Source: an uncultured Clostridia bacterium (GTDB lineage: Bacteria; Bacillota; Clostridia; TANB77; CAG-508). Taken from it: 62,176 nucleotides of DNA. This document shows, piece after piece, positions 39,638 to 49,367 of this stretch (within the stretch, counting starts at the first letter, position 1; the number at the start of each line of letters is the position of its first letter). Both the position numbers and the translations under genes were made by a program. The stretch lies in contig CAKMVZ010000008.1 in NCBI GenBank assembly GCA_928721915.1, forward strand, positions 1 to 62,176, read 5' to 3'. Below the pieces are notes generated by a model. That model was not told where the DNA came from, searched no databases, and saw nothing but the letters and a program-made list of their open reading frames with translations.

Positions 39638-40514
39638 TTATCTTAATATATATTTTTCAAAAGCTTGACAAACACCATCTGAATTATTATCTGCTACAAT
39701 TATATCACCACAAATTTTCATAAATGGATTAGCATTTCCCATAACAATTCCTAAACCTGAATTTTCAATCATTTCTCTATCATTCATATTATCACCGATA
39801 GCTACTACATCTTTTTTATCTATACCGATTTTATTAATTAAATATTCAATTGCAGTCCATTTATTAACATTTTCATTTGTTATTTCTGTATAATAATACT
39901 CAATTAAAAATTCTTCTGTTCCACTTTTGATTTTCTTTCTTGACATATATTCAACATCTAAAACTCCAAATTTATCAATCATTTTAATTTTTTTAATTAT
40001 ACTATTAAAAATTTTTATATCTTCATCACAAATTGTAATTTTTAAAAAATTCTCATTTTTTAAATTTTGAATATATTCTAACATATCTGGAACAATATTA
40101 ATAAAAGTTCTTTTACTTTCAGGTTTTTTTAAATTTTCTTTATAATAATATAAAACATTATAACTTAAATTTTTTGTTATAATTTCCGTTTCTGTATAAA
40201 CATTATAGTGAATACTATTTTCTTCACATATTTTTGCAATTTCCAAAACTTGCTCTTTACTTAAAAATTTACTATATAGTATTTCATCTTTTTTCATATT
40301 ATATACTGCTGCACCATTTCCAGAAATTAAAAAATTTTCTATTCCAACTTCTTTTGAAAAAGATTTTATAGAATCAATAGTCCTTCCGAGATGCAATAAC
40401 AACTTCTACTCCCTTTGAAATAGCTTCTTTTATAACCCTTTTCGTATTATCAGATATTTGTCCATATGAATTAAGTAATGTACCATCTAGATCTATTGCG
40501 ACAAATTTGTACAT
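39638..40514 (-). CDS. Cof-type HAD phosphatase, one CGG +1 site
   Basis: 291 residues with one +1 step from ATG 40514 (good RBS). HAD motif I FVAIDLDGTLLNS lies at the N-terminus, motif II after the shift, and motifs III/IV are the Lys-containing region and VVAIGDNMNDREMIE near the C-terminus. These Cof-like enzymes dephosphorylate sugar or nucleotide phosphates. At 40386-40388 TCT CGG AAG ... TGA ends the zero frame. Skipping C gives TCT GGA AGG, restoring VVIASGRTIDS, the invariant ASGR motif II with Gly43. Confidence 0.9.
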
Positions 40515-40691
40515 AAATTCCTCCTTTTCTTCTTATGTATTATATCATTAAATAGATTTTTGACAAGACTATTATAAAAAATTTACAAAATTTTCATGTT
40601 TATTTTTTTATTTGTTGAACATTATATATATTGAAATTACATTTTTAAAAATGTTTTTTCAATCAAATTAAAATTTTCGGAGGTGAATAAA

Positions 40692-40901
40692 ATGGCAAGT
40701 AGCACAAATAGAACAAAAAAAGTTGTTCCAGAAGCAAAAGATTCATTAGATAAATTCAAATACGAAGTAGCTAGTGAAGTAGGTGTTGATTTAAAAAACG
40801 GATATAACGGAAATATGTCATCAAGAGATGCTGGTAAAATCGGTGGAACTATGGTAAGAAAATTAATAGAACAAGCTGAAAATTCTATGTTAAACAAATA
40901 G
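40692..40901 (+). CDS. Alpha/beta-type small acid-soluble spore protein
   Basis: 69 residues from ATG 40692; the GTG nine bases upstream is part of the GGAGGTG RBS. KFKYEVASEVGVDLKNGY matches the germination-protease cleavage region and AGKIGGTMVRKLIEQAE the DNA-binding block of SspA/B-type SASPs, which saturate and protect spore DNA. It is divergent from the HAD gene and on the opposite strand to most neighbours. Its three CGGs are all in the AAC GGA or ATC GGT phase. Confidence 0.95.
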   Translation: MASSTNRTKKVVPEAKDSLDKFKYEVASEVGVDLKNGYNGNMSSRDAGKIGGTMVRKLIEQAENSMLNK

Positions 40902-41059
40902 TTTTAGACTAATTTTTTTCGTAAATAATAGAAAACTTTTAAAAAGTTTTTTATTATAAAATATTTATTAGTATGAATTTTATATTTAATTTTCATATTA
41001 ATAAAAAAAGACAGGGATATTTTTCATGGCTTTATAGGTATTTATTAAAATACATATAG

Positions 41060-41082
41060 AGGCAGGGATTGTGTCCCTGCCT
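41060..41082. terminator. Convergent terminator
   Basis: AGGCAGGGA / TCCCTGCCT hairpin with a T-rich tail on the plus strand, between the SASP gene and the convergent PHP gene. Confidence 0.8.
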
Positions 41083-41088
41083 TACTTT

Positions 41089-41979
41089 TTATTCAAAATA
41101 TTTTACTTTTTGATACCAATCCTTTATTAAATCTATATTAATATTAATATTTTTATTAATTCCTGTTCCTAAATCTATATTTGGCTTATTTTTAGCATGA
41201 TAATCTGTTCCTCCTGACAAAAATTTATTATATTTTTTGCATAACTCTTTTATATAATTTCTTTGCTCTTTTGAAAATTTTGGATACTCACATTCTGCGC
41301 CATCTATTTTTGTTGTTTTTAATATATTCTCTATTGTTTTATATTTATCAGGAAATGAATATTCAAAACCATGAGCTAAAAAAGCTAATCCACCTGCATT
41401 ATGAATATCTTCTATTACTTCATCTATACTTCTATAATAAGCTGATGTATCAATATAAAATGGACTTTTCGGATTGCTCTCATGTATACGATAAAAAGTA
41501 TTTCTATCAAACATTTCTCCAATTTCAAGCAATATCTTTTGGTTTTCTTCATATTTCAAAATTTCTTCTCCAAATACATTTGAAGCAAACTGTTTAGAAA
41601 CATCTCCTGGAATAGTTATAATATTTTCATCAAATTTTAAATTTAATTTTTTACCAATTTCTTTAAAGAAATTTAAATTATTTTTTTGTATTTTATCTTG
41701 CTCAACTTTTTGAATTCTAAGATTTTTATAATCAATTCCATATGCTAATACTTCTATATTTACTTTATTATATGTAGTATGTAATTCTGAACCTACAATA
41801 ATTTTACCTTTAAATATATTTCTTAAATCTTTATTATTCTCCATTTCAAAATATGCACCAACTGAATCATGATCAGTTATTGATATTATTTCTAATTTCT
41901 TTTCTTCTGCTTTTTCTAAAAGTTGTTTTACAGTATCTGTTCCATCAGAATGAACTGTATGTAAATGCAAATCAATCAT
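41089..41979 (-). CDS. PHP-domain phosphoesterase
   Basis: 296 residues. Metal-binding motifs of the PHP fold: MIDLHLHTVHSDGTD, ISITDHDSVGA, GSELHTTYN, FLAHGFEYS and SGGTDYHAKN. Resembles TrpH-type PHP phosphoesterases acting on nucleotides. Its ATG overlaps the recD2 stop by four bases, so it is translationally coupled to recD2. No in-frame CGG. Confidence 0.85.
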   Translation of the reverse strand: MIDLHLHTVHSDGTDTVKQLLEKAEEKKLEIISITDHDSVGAYFEMENNKDLRNIFKGKIIVGSELHTTYNKVNIEVLAYGIDYKNLRIQKVEQDKIQKNNLNFFKEIGKKLNLKFDENIITIPGDVSKQFASNVFGEEILKYEENQKILLEIGEMFDRNTFYRIHESNPKSPFYIDTSAYYRSIDEVIEDIHNAGGLAFLAHGFEYSFPDKYKTIENILKTTKIDGAECEYPKFSKEQRNYIKELCKKYNKFLSGGTDYHAKNKPNIDLGTGINKNININIDLIKDWYQKVKYFE

Positions 41980-44214
41980 TTTAAAAACTCCTCTCTATTT
42001 ATTAATTTATATAAAAGTCCTGTATTTCTTTTTTGAATTTCTGGATTATTTATCATTGTTTCTATTATATTTTTACTGCCTATTAAAATTAGCATTTTTT
42101 TTGCTCTTGTCATTCCCGTATATAATAAATTTCTTGTTAAAAGTTTATTAGAAGTCCATGGAACTACCATTATTACTACATCAAATTCACTACCGCTGAG
42201 CTTTATGAATTGTTATACTATAAGCTAATTCTAATTCATCTAATTCTGAAAATGCATAAGTTGCTATTTTTTGATCATCAAATTCTACTTCTAAATTTTT
42301 TTCAAAATTATTAACTGATTTTACAATACCAAGTTCTCCATTAAATATTCCAGATCCAAATTCAATTTTTTCTCCTGTGTCTTTTTCCCACATAATATCA
42401 TAATTATTCTTTATTTGCATAACTCTATCACCTTCTCTAAAAACAATATTGCCATACTGTTTTTCAGATTTTGAAATATCCTCAGGATTTAAAGCTTCTT
42501 GCAAATAATTATTTAATTCTTTTGTTCCAAGCATTCCCTTTTTTGTTGGAGTTAAAACTTGAATATTATCAAAAAAATTATAATTCCCATAATTTTCTAA
42601 TCTACCTCTACATAAAGAAATTACTTGTGACAAAATTTTTTCCTGTGAAGGTTCATTTATATAAAAAAAGTCATTTTCTTGTTCTTCATCATATTCTTTT
42701 CCTATAAAGCTATGTCCATTATTAACATCATGTGAATTTACAATTATTTTACTTTTAGCAGCTTGCCTAAAAATTTTATTTAATGAAACATATGCAAATT
42801 TTTCTGAATCAATTAAGTCTTTTAAAACACTTCCTGGACCTACAGAAGGAAGCTGATTGCTGTCTCCTACTAAAACCAATTTTGAACCAATATAAATTCC
42901 TTTTAAAATATAATTCATTAAAAAAGAATCTACCATTGATGCTTCATCAACAACTATTATATCTCCATCTATTGGAGTTAAATTAATATCAATATTATGC
43001 AATTTATCATCTTCAATTTTCCCAATTTCTAAAAGTCTATGTATAGTTTTAGCTTCTTCGCCTGTAGTTTCAGTCATTCTTTTGGCTGCTCTACCGAGTT
43101 GGAGCACATAAAACAACTTTCTTCCCATTTTTTTTATATAATTCTAACATACATTTTATTATAGTAGTTTTTCCAGTACCAGGTCCACCCGTAATAATAC
43201 AAACATTATTATCATTTATTTGCTCTAAAGCTTCAAACTGCTTTTCAGATAATTCAATATTTAAAAGTTCTTCTTGATTTTTTAATTCTTTTTTAAAATT
43301 TTTTACATATTTAAAATTCTTAGCCTCTTTTAACTTCTCTAATTTTTCTAAAATATTTAGTTCTAATTTATAAAAAGGATATAAATAAACCCATTCTATA
43401 TCACTTTCTCTTTTTTCAATTATAATCTCATTTTCAACTTTTAAATTAATTAAATTATTTTCAACTTCTTCTCTTCCAACATCCAAAACTTGAATTAAAT
43501 AATTTATTAAATTTTCTTTTAAAACACATGTATTTCCATTATATGATGCTGTTAAAAGAGCATATTTAATACCACTTTTTATTCTAAAATCATTATCTTT
43601 AGGAATTCCAATTTCTAAAGCAATTTTATCAATTTTGCTAAAATTAATTCCATAAACAATATCTACTAATAAATATGGATTTTTATCAATTTTAATAACT
43701 GCATCAGGTCCGAAGAGTATCAAAAACTTTTTTACTATTTGTTGCGCTTACTCCAAATTTTTCTAAAGTTCCTACTATTTGCCATAAATCCCACTTTTCA
43801 TTAAATTCTTCTGCCATTTCTATTGCTTTGTCAAATGTTATTCCCTTAACTTCAGCTAATCTTTCTGGTTCAAACTTAAAAATATTTATTGTATCTTCAC
43901 CAAATTTTTTTACAATTTTTTTAGCAGTTGCAGGACCTATTCCTTTTATAGTTCCGACTTGCTAAATATCTTTCTAAAGATTTACTATCTTTTGGCATTA
44001 ATTTTTCAAAAGTATCTATCTTAAATTGTTCGCCATACTCTTGATGAATTACCATTTTTCCAATTAACTTAAGATTATCTCCTTCTTCTGTAAAAGGAAG
44101 ATAACCTACAACAGTTAATTCATCTTTTGAATTTTCTGGTTCAAAATCAGCAATTGTATATGAATTAACGTCATTTTGATATCTAATATTAGTTAAAATC
44201 CCTTTTATTTCCAC
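41976..44214 (-). CDS. recD2: RecD2/ATP-dependent DNA helicase, four CGG +1 sites
   Basis: 744 residues with four +1 steps. OB-like N-terminus, HhH region, Walker A ITGGPGTGKTTIIK, Walker B VVDEASMVD and motif VI-like ITIHKAQGSEF. RecD2 is a 5'-3' helicase of repair and recombination. Sites: 43954-43956 (YLASGTIKGIGPATA, Gly87), 43710-43712 (FDTLGPDAVIKI, Gly168), 43094-43096 (LCAPTGRAAKRM, Gly373, helicase motif Ia) and 42193-42195 (HKAQGSEFDVV, Gly673, motif V/VI). All four match family positions exactly. Without the shifts no helicase motif is intact. Confidence 0.95.
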
Positions 44215-44327
44215 TTTTTTTCATCCCTTCTAAAAAAGCAACAAAGCAAACAAATTTTAAAACATAAAAATTTGTTTGCCGTTATTTTATCAAATATATT
44301 TTATGAATTCAAGATAAAAACTAAAAT

Positions 44328-45471
44328 TTACCCAAAAATACCTCGTTTTTTTATTGGAGGTTGTTCATTCATTGTTTTTGCAAGCTGAACTAAAAGATCC
44401 CTTTGCTCAGATGTGAGCCTTTTTGGAACTTGAACTGTAACAGTAAAAACAAAGTCTCCTCTCCATCCTCCATTAATATTTTTAAATCCTCTATTTTTTA
44501 TTACGAATTTTGTATTTGTTGCTGTTCCTTCTGGAATCTTATATTTTTCCATAGTTCCATCTACCATTGGAACTTTTACTTCTCCTCCTAAGGCAGCTGT
44601 AGTAAATGTAATTGGAATCTCACAAAGTACATGTTCTGCTTTTCTTGAAAAAATTTTGTGTTTTTTTACTTTTACTACTATATATAAATCTCCATTTGGT
44701 CCACCATTTTTTCCGAGCTTCTCCTTCGCCTTTTAATACAACAGTTTGACCATCATCAATACCTTCTGGAAGTTTTACTTTAATTTTAGCTACTTTTCTA
44801 ATAGTACCTTTTCCTCTACATTCCATGCAAGGATTTGTTATAACTTTTCCAGTTCCACCACAGTTATTACAAGTTCTTTGTGTTTGCATTTGTCCAAAAG
44901 GAGTTTGAGCTATTTGTCTTATTGTTCCAGTTCCTTTACAAACTGAACATGTTTCCGGCTTGCTTCCTTTATTACTTCCAGTTCCTTTACATGATGGGCA
45001 AGTTTCATTTCTTGTAACTGTGATTTCTTTTTCTGTTCCTAAATAAGCTTCTTCGAAAGTAATTTCAGTTACAACTCTTAAATCACTTCCTTTTACTGCA
45101 CTATTTCTATTTGTTCTTGAACGAGATCTACTTGAGCCACCAAAGAAAGATGAAAAAATATCTCCCAAATCTCCAAAGTCACCAAACCCATCGAAGCCGG
45201 AGCTATAATAATAGCTCCCGCCTCCTTGATTTCCACCAAAGTTTGGACCGTCAAACCCAAACTGATCATACATTTGTCTTTTTTGCTTATCAGATAAAAC
45301 CTCATAAGCTTCATTAACTTCTTTAAATTTTTTCTCTGCTTCTTCTTTATTATCTGGATTCGCATCAGGATGATATTTTTTAGCAAGTTTTCTATAAGCT
45401 TTTTTTAATTCTTCATCTGTTGCATTTTTAGCCACTCCCAAAACTTCGTAATAATCGCGTTTTTGTGCCAT
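44328..45471 (-). CDS. dnaJ: DnaJ co-chaperone, one CGG +1 site
   Basis: 380 residues with one +1 step. J-domain (HPD in KKYHPDANPDN), Gly/Phe region (GGGSYYYSSGFDGFGD), four CxxCxGxG zinc repeats and the C-terminal substrate domain. It stimulates DnaK. Site 44713-44715 (GCT CGG AAA) restores GEGEAGKNGGPNGDLY with the conserved Gly253. Unshifted, the protein ends ~30 residues later without the C-terminal domain. It follows dnaK by 21 bases. The many other CGGs in the Gly-rich region are out of phase (TCC GGC) and do not shift. Confidence 0.95.
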
Positions 45472-45492
45472 TAATTTAACCTCCAGTTATTT

Positions 45493-47340
45493 TTACTCAT
45501 CTTTTTTATCATCATTATTTTCAACTTCATAATCAGCATTATATACATTTCCATTTTCATCTGTTGTAGCATTGCTTTCAGTATTATTTGCTCCTGCTTG
45601 TGCTGCTTTTTGACCATATAATTTTTCAGAAATTGCATAAAATACTTTAGTTAATTTATCTGTTGCATCTTTAATTTCCTCAGTATTATTTCCTTCTAAG
45701 GCTTTTTTAACATTTGCAACTTCTTCTTCGACTTTAGATTTCTCTTCTCCACTAATTTTATCACCTAATTCTTCTAAAGTTTTTTCACAATTATAAACTA
45801 AACTTTCAGCATTATTTTTTGTTTCAACTTCTTCTTTTTTCTTTTTATCTTCTTGGCTGTGAAGCTCAGCATCTTTAATTGCTTTATTAATATCTTCTTC
45901 AGAAAGATTTGTACTAGCAGTAATAACAACTTTTTGTTCATTTCCTGTAGCTTGGTCTTTAGCAGAAACATTAACTATACCATTAGCGTCGATATCAAAT
46001 GTTACTTCAATTTGAGGTACACCCTTTGGCGCTGCAGGAATTCCTGTTAAGTGAAATCTTCCTAGTGTTTTATTATATGCTGCCATTTCTCTTTCACCTT
46101 GAAGAACATGAACTTCTACTGCTGTTTGACCATCAGCTGCTGTAGAGAATACTTGTGATTTTTTAGTTGGTATTGTTGTATTTCTTTCGATTAATTTTGT
46201 AAATACACCACCATATGTTTCAATACCTAATGATAGTGGAGTAACATCAAGTAATACTAAATCTTTAACATCACCTGATAAAACACCACCTTGAATAGCT
46301 GCACCAATTGCAACACATTCATCAGGGTTAATTCCTTTATCTGGTTCTTTTCCAGTAATTCTCTTAACTAATTCTTGAACACATGGAACCCTTGTTGATC
46401 CACCAACTAATAAAACTTTGTGTAAATCAGAAGCTGAAATTCCTGCATCTTTTAAAGCTTTATTTACTGGTTCTGCAGTAGCTTCAACTAAATCATGAAT
46501 TAATTCTTCAAATTTTGCTCTTGTTAAAGTCATATCTAAGTGTTTTGGTCCTGTAGAATCTGCTGTTATAAATGGTAAATTAATTTGTGTTTGACCAACA
46601 CCAGAAAGCTCTATTTTAGCTTTTTCAGCAGCTTCTTTTAATCTTTGCATTGCCATTTTATCTGTAGATAAATCAATACCATTTGATTTTTTGAATTCTG
46701 AAACTAGGTAATTTATAATAGCGTTATCAAAATCATCTCCACCTAAATGAGTATTACCATTTGTTGCTAAAACTTCAAATACTCCATCACCAATATCTAG
46801 TATAGAAACATCAAAAGTTCCTCCACCTAAATCATAAATCATAATTTTTTGATCTTGATCTTCTTTATCCATACCAAAAGCTAAAGCTGCAGCAGTTGGC
46901 TCATTTATAATTCTTAAAACCTCTAATCCTGCAATTTTACCAGCATCTTTTGTTGCCTGTCTTTGGCTATCATTAAAATATGCTGGAACTGTAATAACAG
47001 CTTGAGATACTTTTGTTCCTAAATAATTTTCAGCATCTGCTTTTAATTTTTGAAGTATCATTGCTGAAATTTCTTGTGGAGAAAATTCATCTCCATCTAT
47101 ATTTACTTTTTCAGCTGTACCCATTTTTCTTTTAATAGAGATAACTGTATTTTCAGGATTTGTAACTGCTTGACGTTTTGCAATTTGTCCTACTAATCTT
47201 TCACCATTTTTTGAAAATGCAACTACTGATGGAGTTGTTCTATTTCCTTCTGCATTTGGTATAACAACTGGCTCTCCACCTTCTAAAACTGCAACACATG
47301 AGTTTGTAGTTCCTAAATCAATTCCTATAATCTTTCCCAT
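45493..47340 (-). CDS. dnaK: DnaK chaperone (Hsp70)
   Basis: 615 residues, AAAGGAGG RBS. Signatures GKIIGIDLGTTNSCVAVLEG, IYDLGGGTFDVSIL and VLLVGGSTRVPCVQELVKRI, then the substrate-binding domain and a lid. An abundant Hsp70 that refolds proteins with DnaJ and GrpE. It contains no in-frame CGG although rich in glycine, unlike dnaJ and hrcA on the same transcript. Confidence 0.98.
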   Translation of the reverse strand: MGKIIGIDLGTTNSCVAVLEGGEPVVIPNAEGNRTTPSVVAFSKNGERLVGQIAKRQAVTNPENTVISIKRKMGTAEKVNIDGDEFSPQEISAMILQKLKADAENYLGTKVSQAVITVPAYFNDSQRQATKDAGKIAGLEVLRIINEPTAAALAFGMDKEDQDQKIMIYDLGGGTFDVSILDIGDGVFEVLATNGNTHLGGDDFDNAIINYLVSEFKKSNGIDLSTDKMAMQRLKEAAEKAKIELSGVGQTQINLPFITADSTGPKHLDMTLTRAKFEELIHDLVEATAEPVNKALKDAGISASDLHKVLLVGGSTRVPCVQELVKRITGKEPDKGINPDECVAIGAAIQGGVLSGDVKDLVLLDVTPLSLGIETYGGVFTKLIERNTTIPTKKSQVFSTAADGQTAVEVHVLQGEREMAAYNKTLGRFHLTGIPAAPKGVPQIEVTFDIDANGIVNVSAKDQATGNEQKVVITASTNLSEEDINKAIKDAELHSQEDKKKKEEVETKNNAESLVYNCEKTLEELGDKISGEEKSKVEEEVANVKKALEGNNTEEIKDATDKLTKVFYAISEKLYGQKAAQAGANNTESNATTDENGNVYNADYEVENNDDKKDE

Positions 47341-47488
47341 TTTTTCCTCCTTTTGTTTTGGATTATTCCAAAACTTTTTTAAAATTTATTTTTCTCATTG
47401 CCTTATGGCATGTAATTTTGCCTATATTTAAGGTCATCTTTTGTAAATATATTAAAAGAGAACTTATTTATTCTCTATTATTAACAAT

Positions 47489-48028
47489 TTAATTTGCTAC
47501 TATAACCATAGAATGTCTAATAACTCTATCTCCTATCTTGTAGCCTTTTCTATATTCTTCAACAATTTCTTGTTCACCTTTTGTTTTATCATCTATATGA
47601 CTCACTGCTTCATGAAAACTTGGATCAAATTTTTGCCCTACCGCTTCAATTTCACTCATTCCAAGTTTTGATAATGCTTCTGAAAATTGTTTTAAAACTA
47701 ATTTTATGCCATCTTGATAATTTTTATCTTCAGTTTTAGCTGCTGCCGCCTTTTCTAAATTATCCATAACAGGTAACACTTTACTTACAACATCCCCTGT
47801 TATTTCAGCATATTTGTTTAAGCTTTCTTTTTGAGTTCTTTTTTTATAGTTTTCAAACTCTGCAAATAATCTCTTATATCTATCATTTAATTCTTCAAGT
47901 TCTTTAACTAATTTTAAATCTTCATCTTTTTTTTGTTCTTCTTTTTTTATTTCTGTTTCCTCTATTTTTTCATTTTTTACTTCTTCTTTTTCGTTTTTAA
48001 CTTTCTCTTCTGCTTTATTTTCGCTCAT
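47489..48028 (-). CDS. grpE: GrpE nucleotide exchange factor
   Basis: 179 residues: a long acidic/charged N-terminal coiled coil, then NRYKRLFAEFENYKKRTQKE and the C-terminal KLGMSEIEAVGQKFDPSFHE block with GDRVIRHSMVIVAN. It exchanges ADP on DnaK. RBS AGAAAGGAGC, between hrcA and dnaK. No in-frame CGG. Confidence 0.97.
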   Translation of the reverse strand: MSENKAEEKVKNEKEEVKNEKIEETEIKKEEQKKDEDLKLVKELEELNDRYKRLFAEFENYKKRTQKESLNKYAEITGDVVSKVLPVMDNLEKAAAAKTEDKNYQDGIKLVLKQFSEALSKLGMSEIEAVGQKFDPSFHEAVSHIDDKTKGEQEIVEEYRKGYKIGDRVIRHSMVIVAN

Positions 48029-48048
48029 AAATTAAAGCTCCTTTCTTT

Positions 48049-49078
48049 TTAAATTTTTCCTTTTTTATAATCATCATTTATTTTTTTACTTATATATTTC
48101 ATAACAGAAATAACTTTTGAATAATCCATTCTTTTTGGTCCAATAATTCCAATAGTTCCTATATCTTTATCTTCTAATAAATGATCAAAAGCTACAATAC
48201 TAAAGTTTTTTAACTCTTCCTTTTCAGATTCTTGACCTACATAAACTTTTATGTCTCCTATATCCTCTGTTATTCCTGATGACATAATCTCAGATACTAA
48301 ATCTTTAGAATCTAAAACATTTAAGAATTCTTTTGTTAAATCAACTTTTTTAAATTCTGGTAAATCTATAATATTTCCTGCACCTTCAATATATACTTTA
48401 TTAGTATCATCTAGTAACTTATTAATTTCTTCAATTATTTTTTTGATAATATTTATTCCAGCTTTCATTTCTTCAGTTATAAAATCTTCAATAGGCATTT
48501 TTAAATCACTTAAAGGTTTGCCTATCATTTTATTTTTAAATAAAACAGTTAAATCATCAATTTGAGATTGTAAGATATCTTCATCAAATTTAATAACTGA
48601 TTCTCTTATAATTCCTGAATCAGTTAAAATAACTGCCATTAAAACTCTGCTTCCTAAAAGTACAAATTTTATATCAACAATTGTATGTTCTGTAACATTT
48701 GGTCCAATAGCGATTGTTGTATAATGAGTTATTTCTGATAATGTTGTTGATGCAATTTTTGTTAATTCTTCTAAATCATTTACTTTTTTTTCAAATTTTT
48801 CTTTTATATATTCCATTTCTAATTTTGTCAAATCATCTTCTCTTATTAGTTCATCAACATAATATCTATAACCAAGAGTTGATGGAATACGTCCACTTGA
48901 AGTATGAGTTTTTTCTAAAAAGCCTATTTTTTCAAGTTCAGCCATTTCATTTCTAATAGTTGCGCTACTGCAACCGAAGTTCATCAGTAAGTTCATTTGA
49001 ACTTACTGGCTCAGCACCTCTAACATATCCTTCAACTATAGCCTGTAAGATTTTTTTCTTTCTATCATCTAACTTCAT
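48049..49078 (-). CDS. hrcA: HrcA heat-inducible repressor, one CGG +1 site
   Basis: 342 residues with one +1 step. Winged-helix N-terminus, then a GAF-like domain; binds CIRCE and represses the operon. Starts at ATG 49078 (MKLDDRKKKILQAIVEGYVR). At 48974-48976 CTT CGG TTG CAG TAG ends the zero frame. Skipping C gives CTT GGT TGC, restoring LTDELGCSSATIRNEM with Gly35 inside the DNA-binding helix region. Without the shift no repressor is made, so recoding efficiency here could affect heat-shock control. Confidence 0.95.
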
Positions 49079-49103
49079 TTTTTCCCCTTTAAAAAATATA
49101 AAA

Positions 49104-49130
49104 TTAGCAGTCACTTTTAATGACTGCTAA
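49104..49130 (-). promoter_or_regulatory. CIRCE-like HrcA operator, variant arms
   Basis: TTAGCAGTC-N9-GACTGCTAA, a perfect 9-9-9 inverted repeat just upstream of hrcA. The classical CIRCE is TTAGCACTC-N9-GAGTGCTAA; here position 7 of each arm is changed symmetrically. The symmetrical change suggests co-variation with the repressor. Confidence 0.85.
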
Positions 49131-49133
49131 TAT

Positions 49134-49160
49134 ATTATAACTTTTTTTAGTCTTTGTCAA
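49134..49160 (-). promoter_or_regulatory. Promoter of hrcA-grpE-dnaK-dnaJ
   Basis: TTGACA (49155-49160) and TATAAT (49134-49139) on the minus strand, spacer 15 bases, next to the CIRCE-like operator. Confidence 0.65.
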
Positions 49161-49185
49161 TACTTTTTGCTAAAATTCTTAAATA

Positions 49186-49338
49186 TTATTGTTTAAAAAC
49201 CGTAAAAATTTTTTCTTTTAAATTTTTCTCTTTTTCCTCTAATTCTTTAGATATTTTTTCTAAATCATTAATATTAGACATATCTATATTAACAATTTTT
49301 CCTTCATGCATTATACTTCCAAATTTTTCATTTTTCAT
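49186..49338 (-). CDS. Small unknown protein (50 aa), paralogue of 9386-9538
   Basis: ATG 49338 after AAGGGATTTAAAACA reads MKNEKFGSIMHEGKIVNIDM, then an acidic/basic helix ending TVFKQ. It resembles the product at 9386-9538 and, like it, lies next to a large coiled-coil gene. It contains ACG GTT (out-of-phase CGG) and is not shifted. Unknown function. Confidence 0.6.
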   Translation of the reverse strand: MKNEKFGSIMHEGKIVNIDMSNINDLEKISKELEEKEKNLKEKIFTVFKQ

Positions 49339-49367
49339 TTGTTTTAAATCCCTTCATTTTAAAATTA

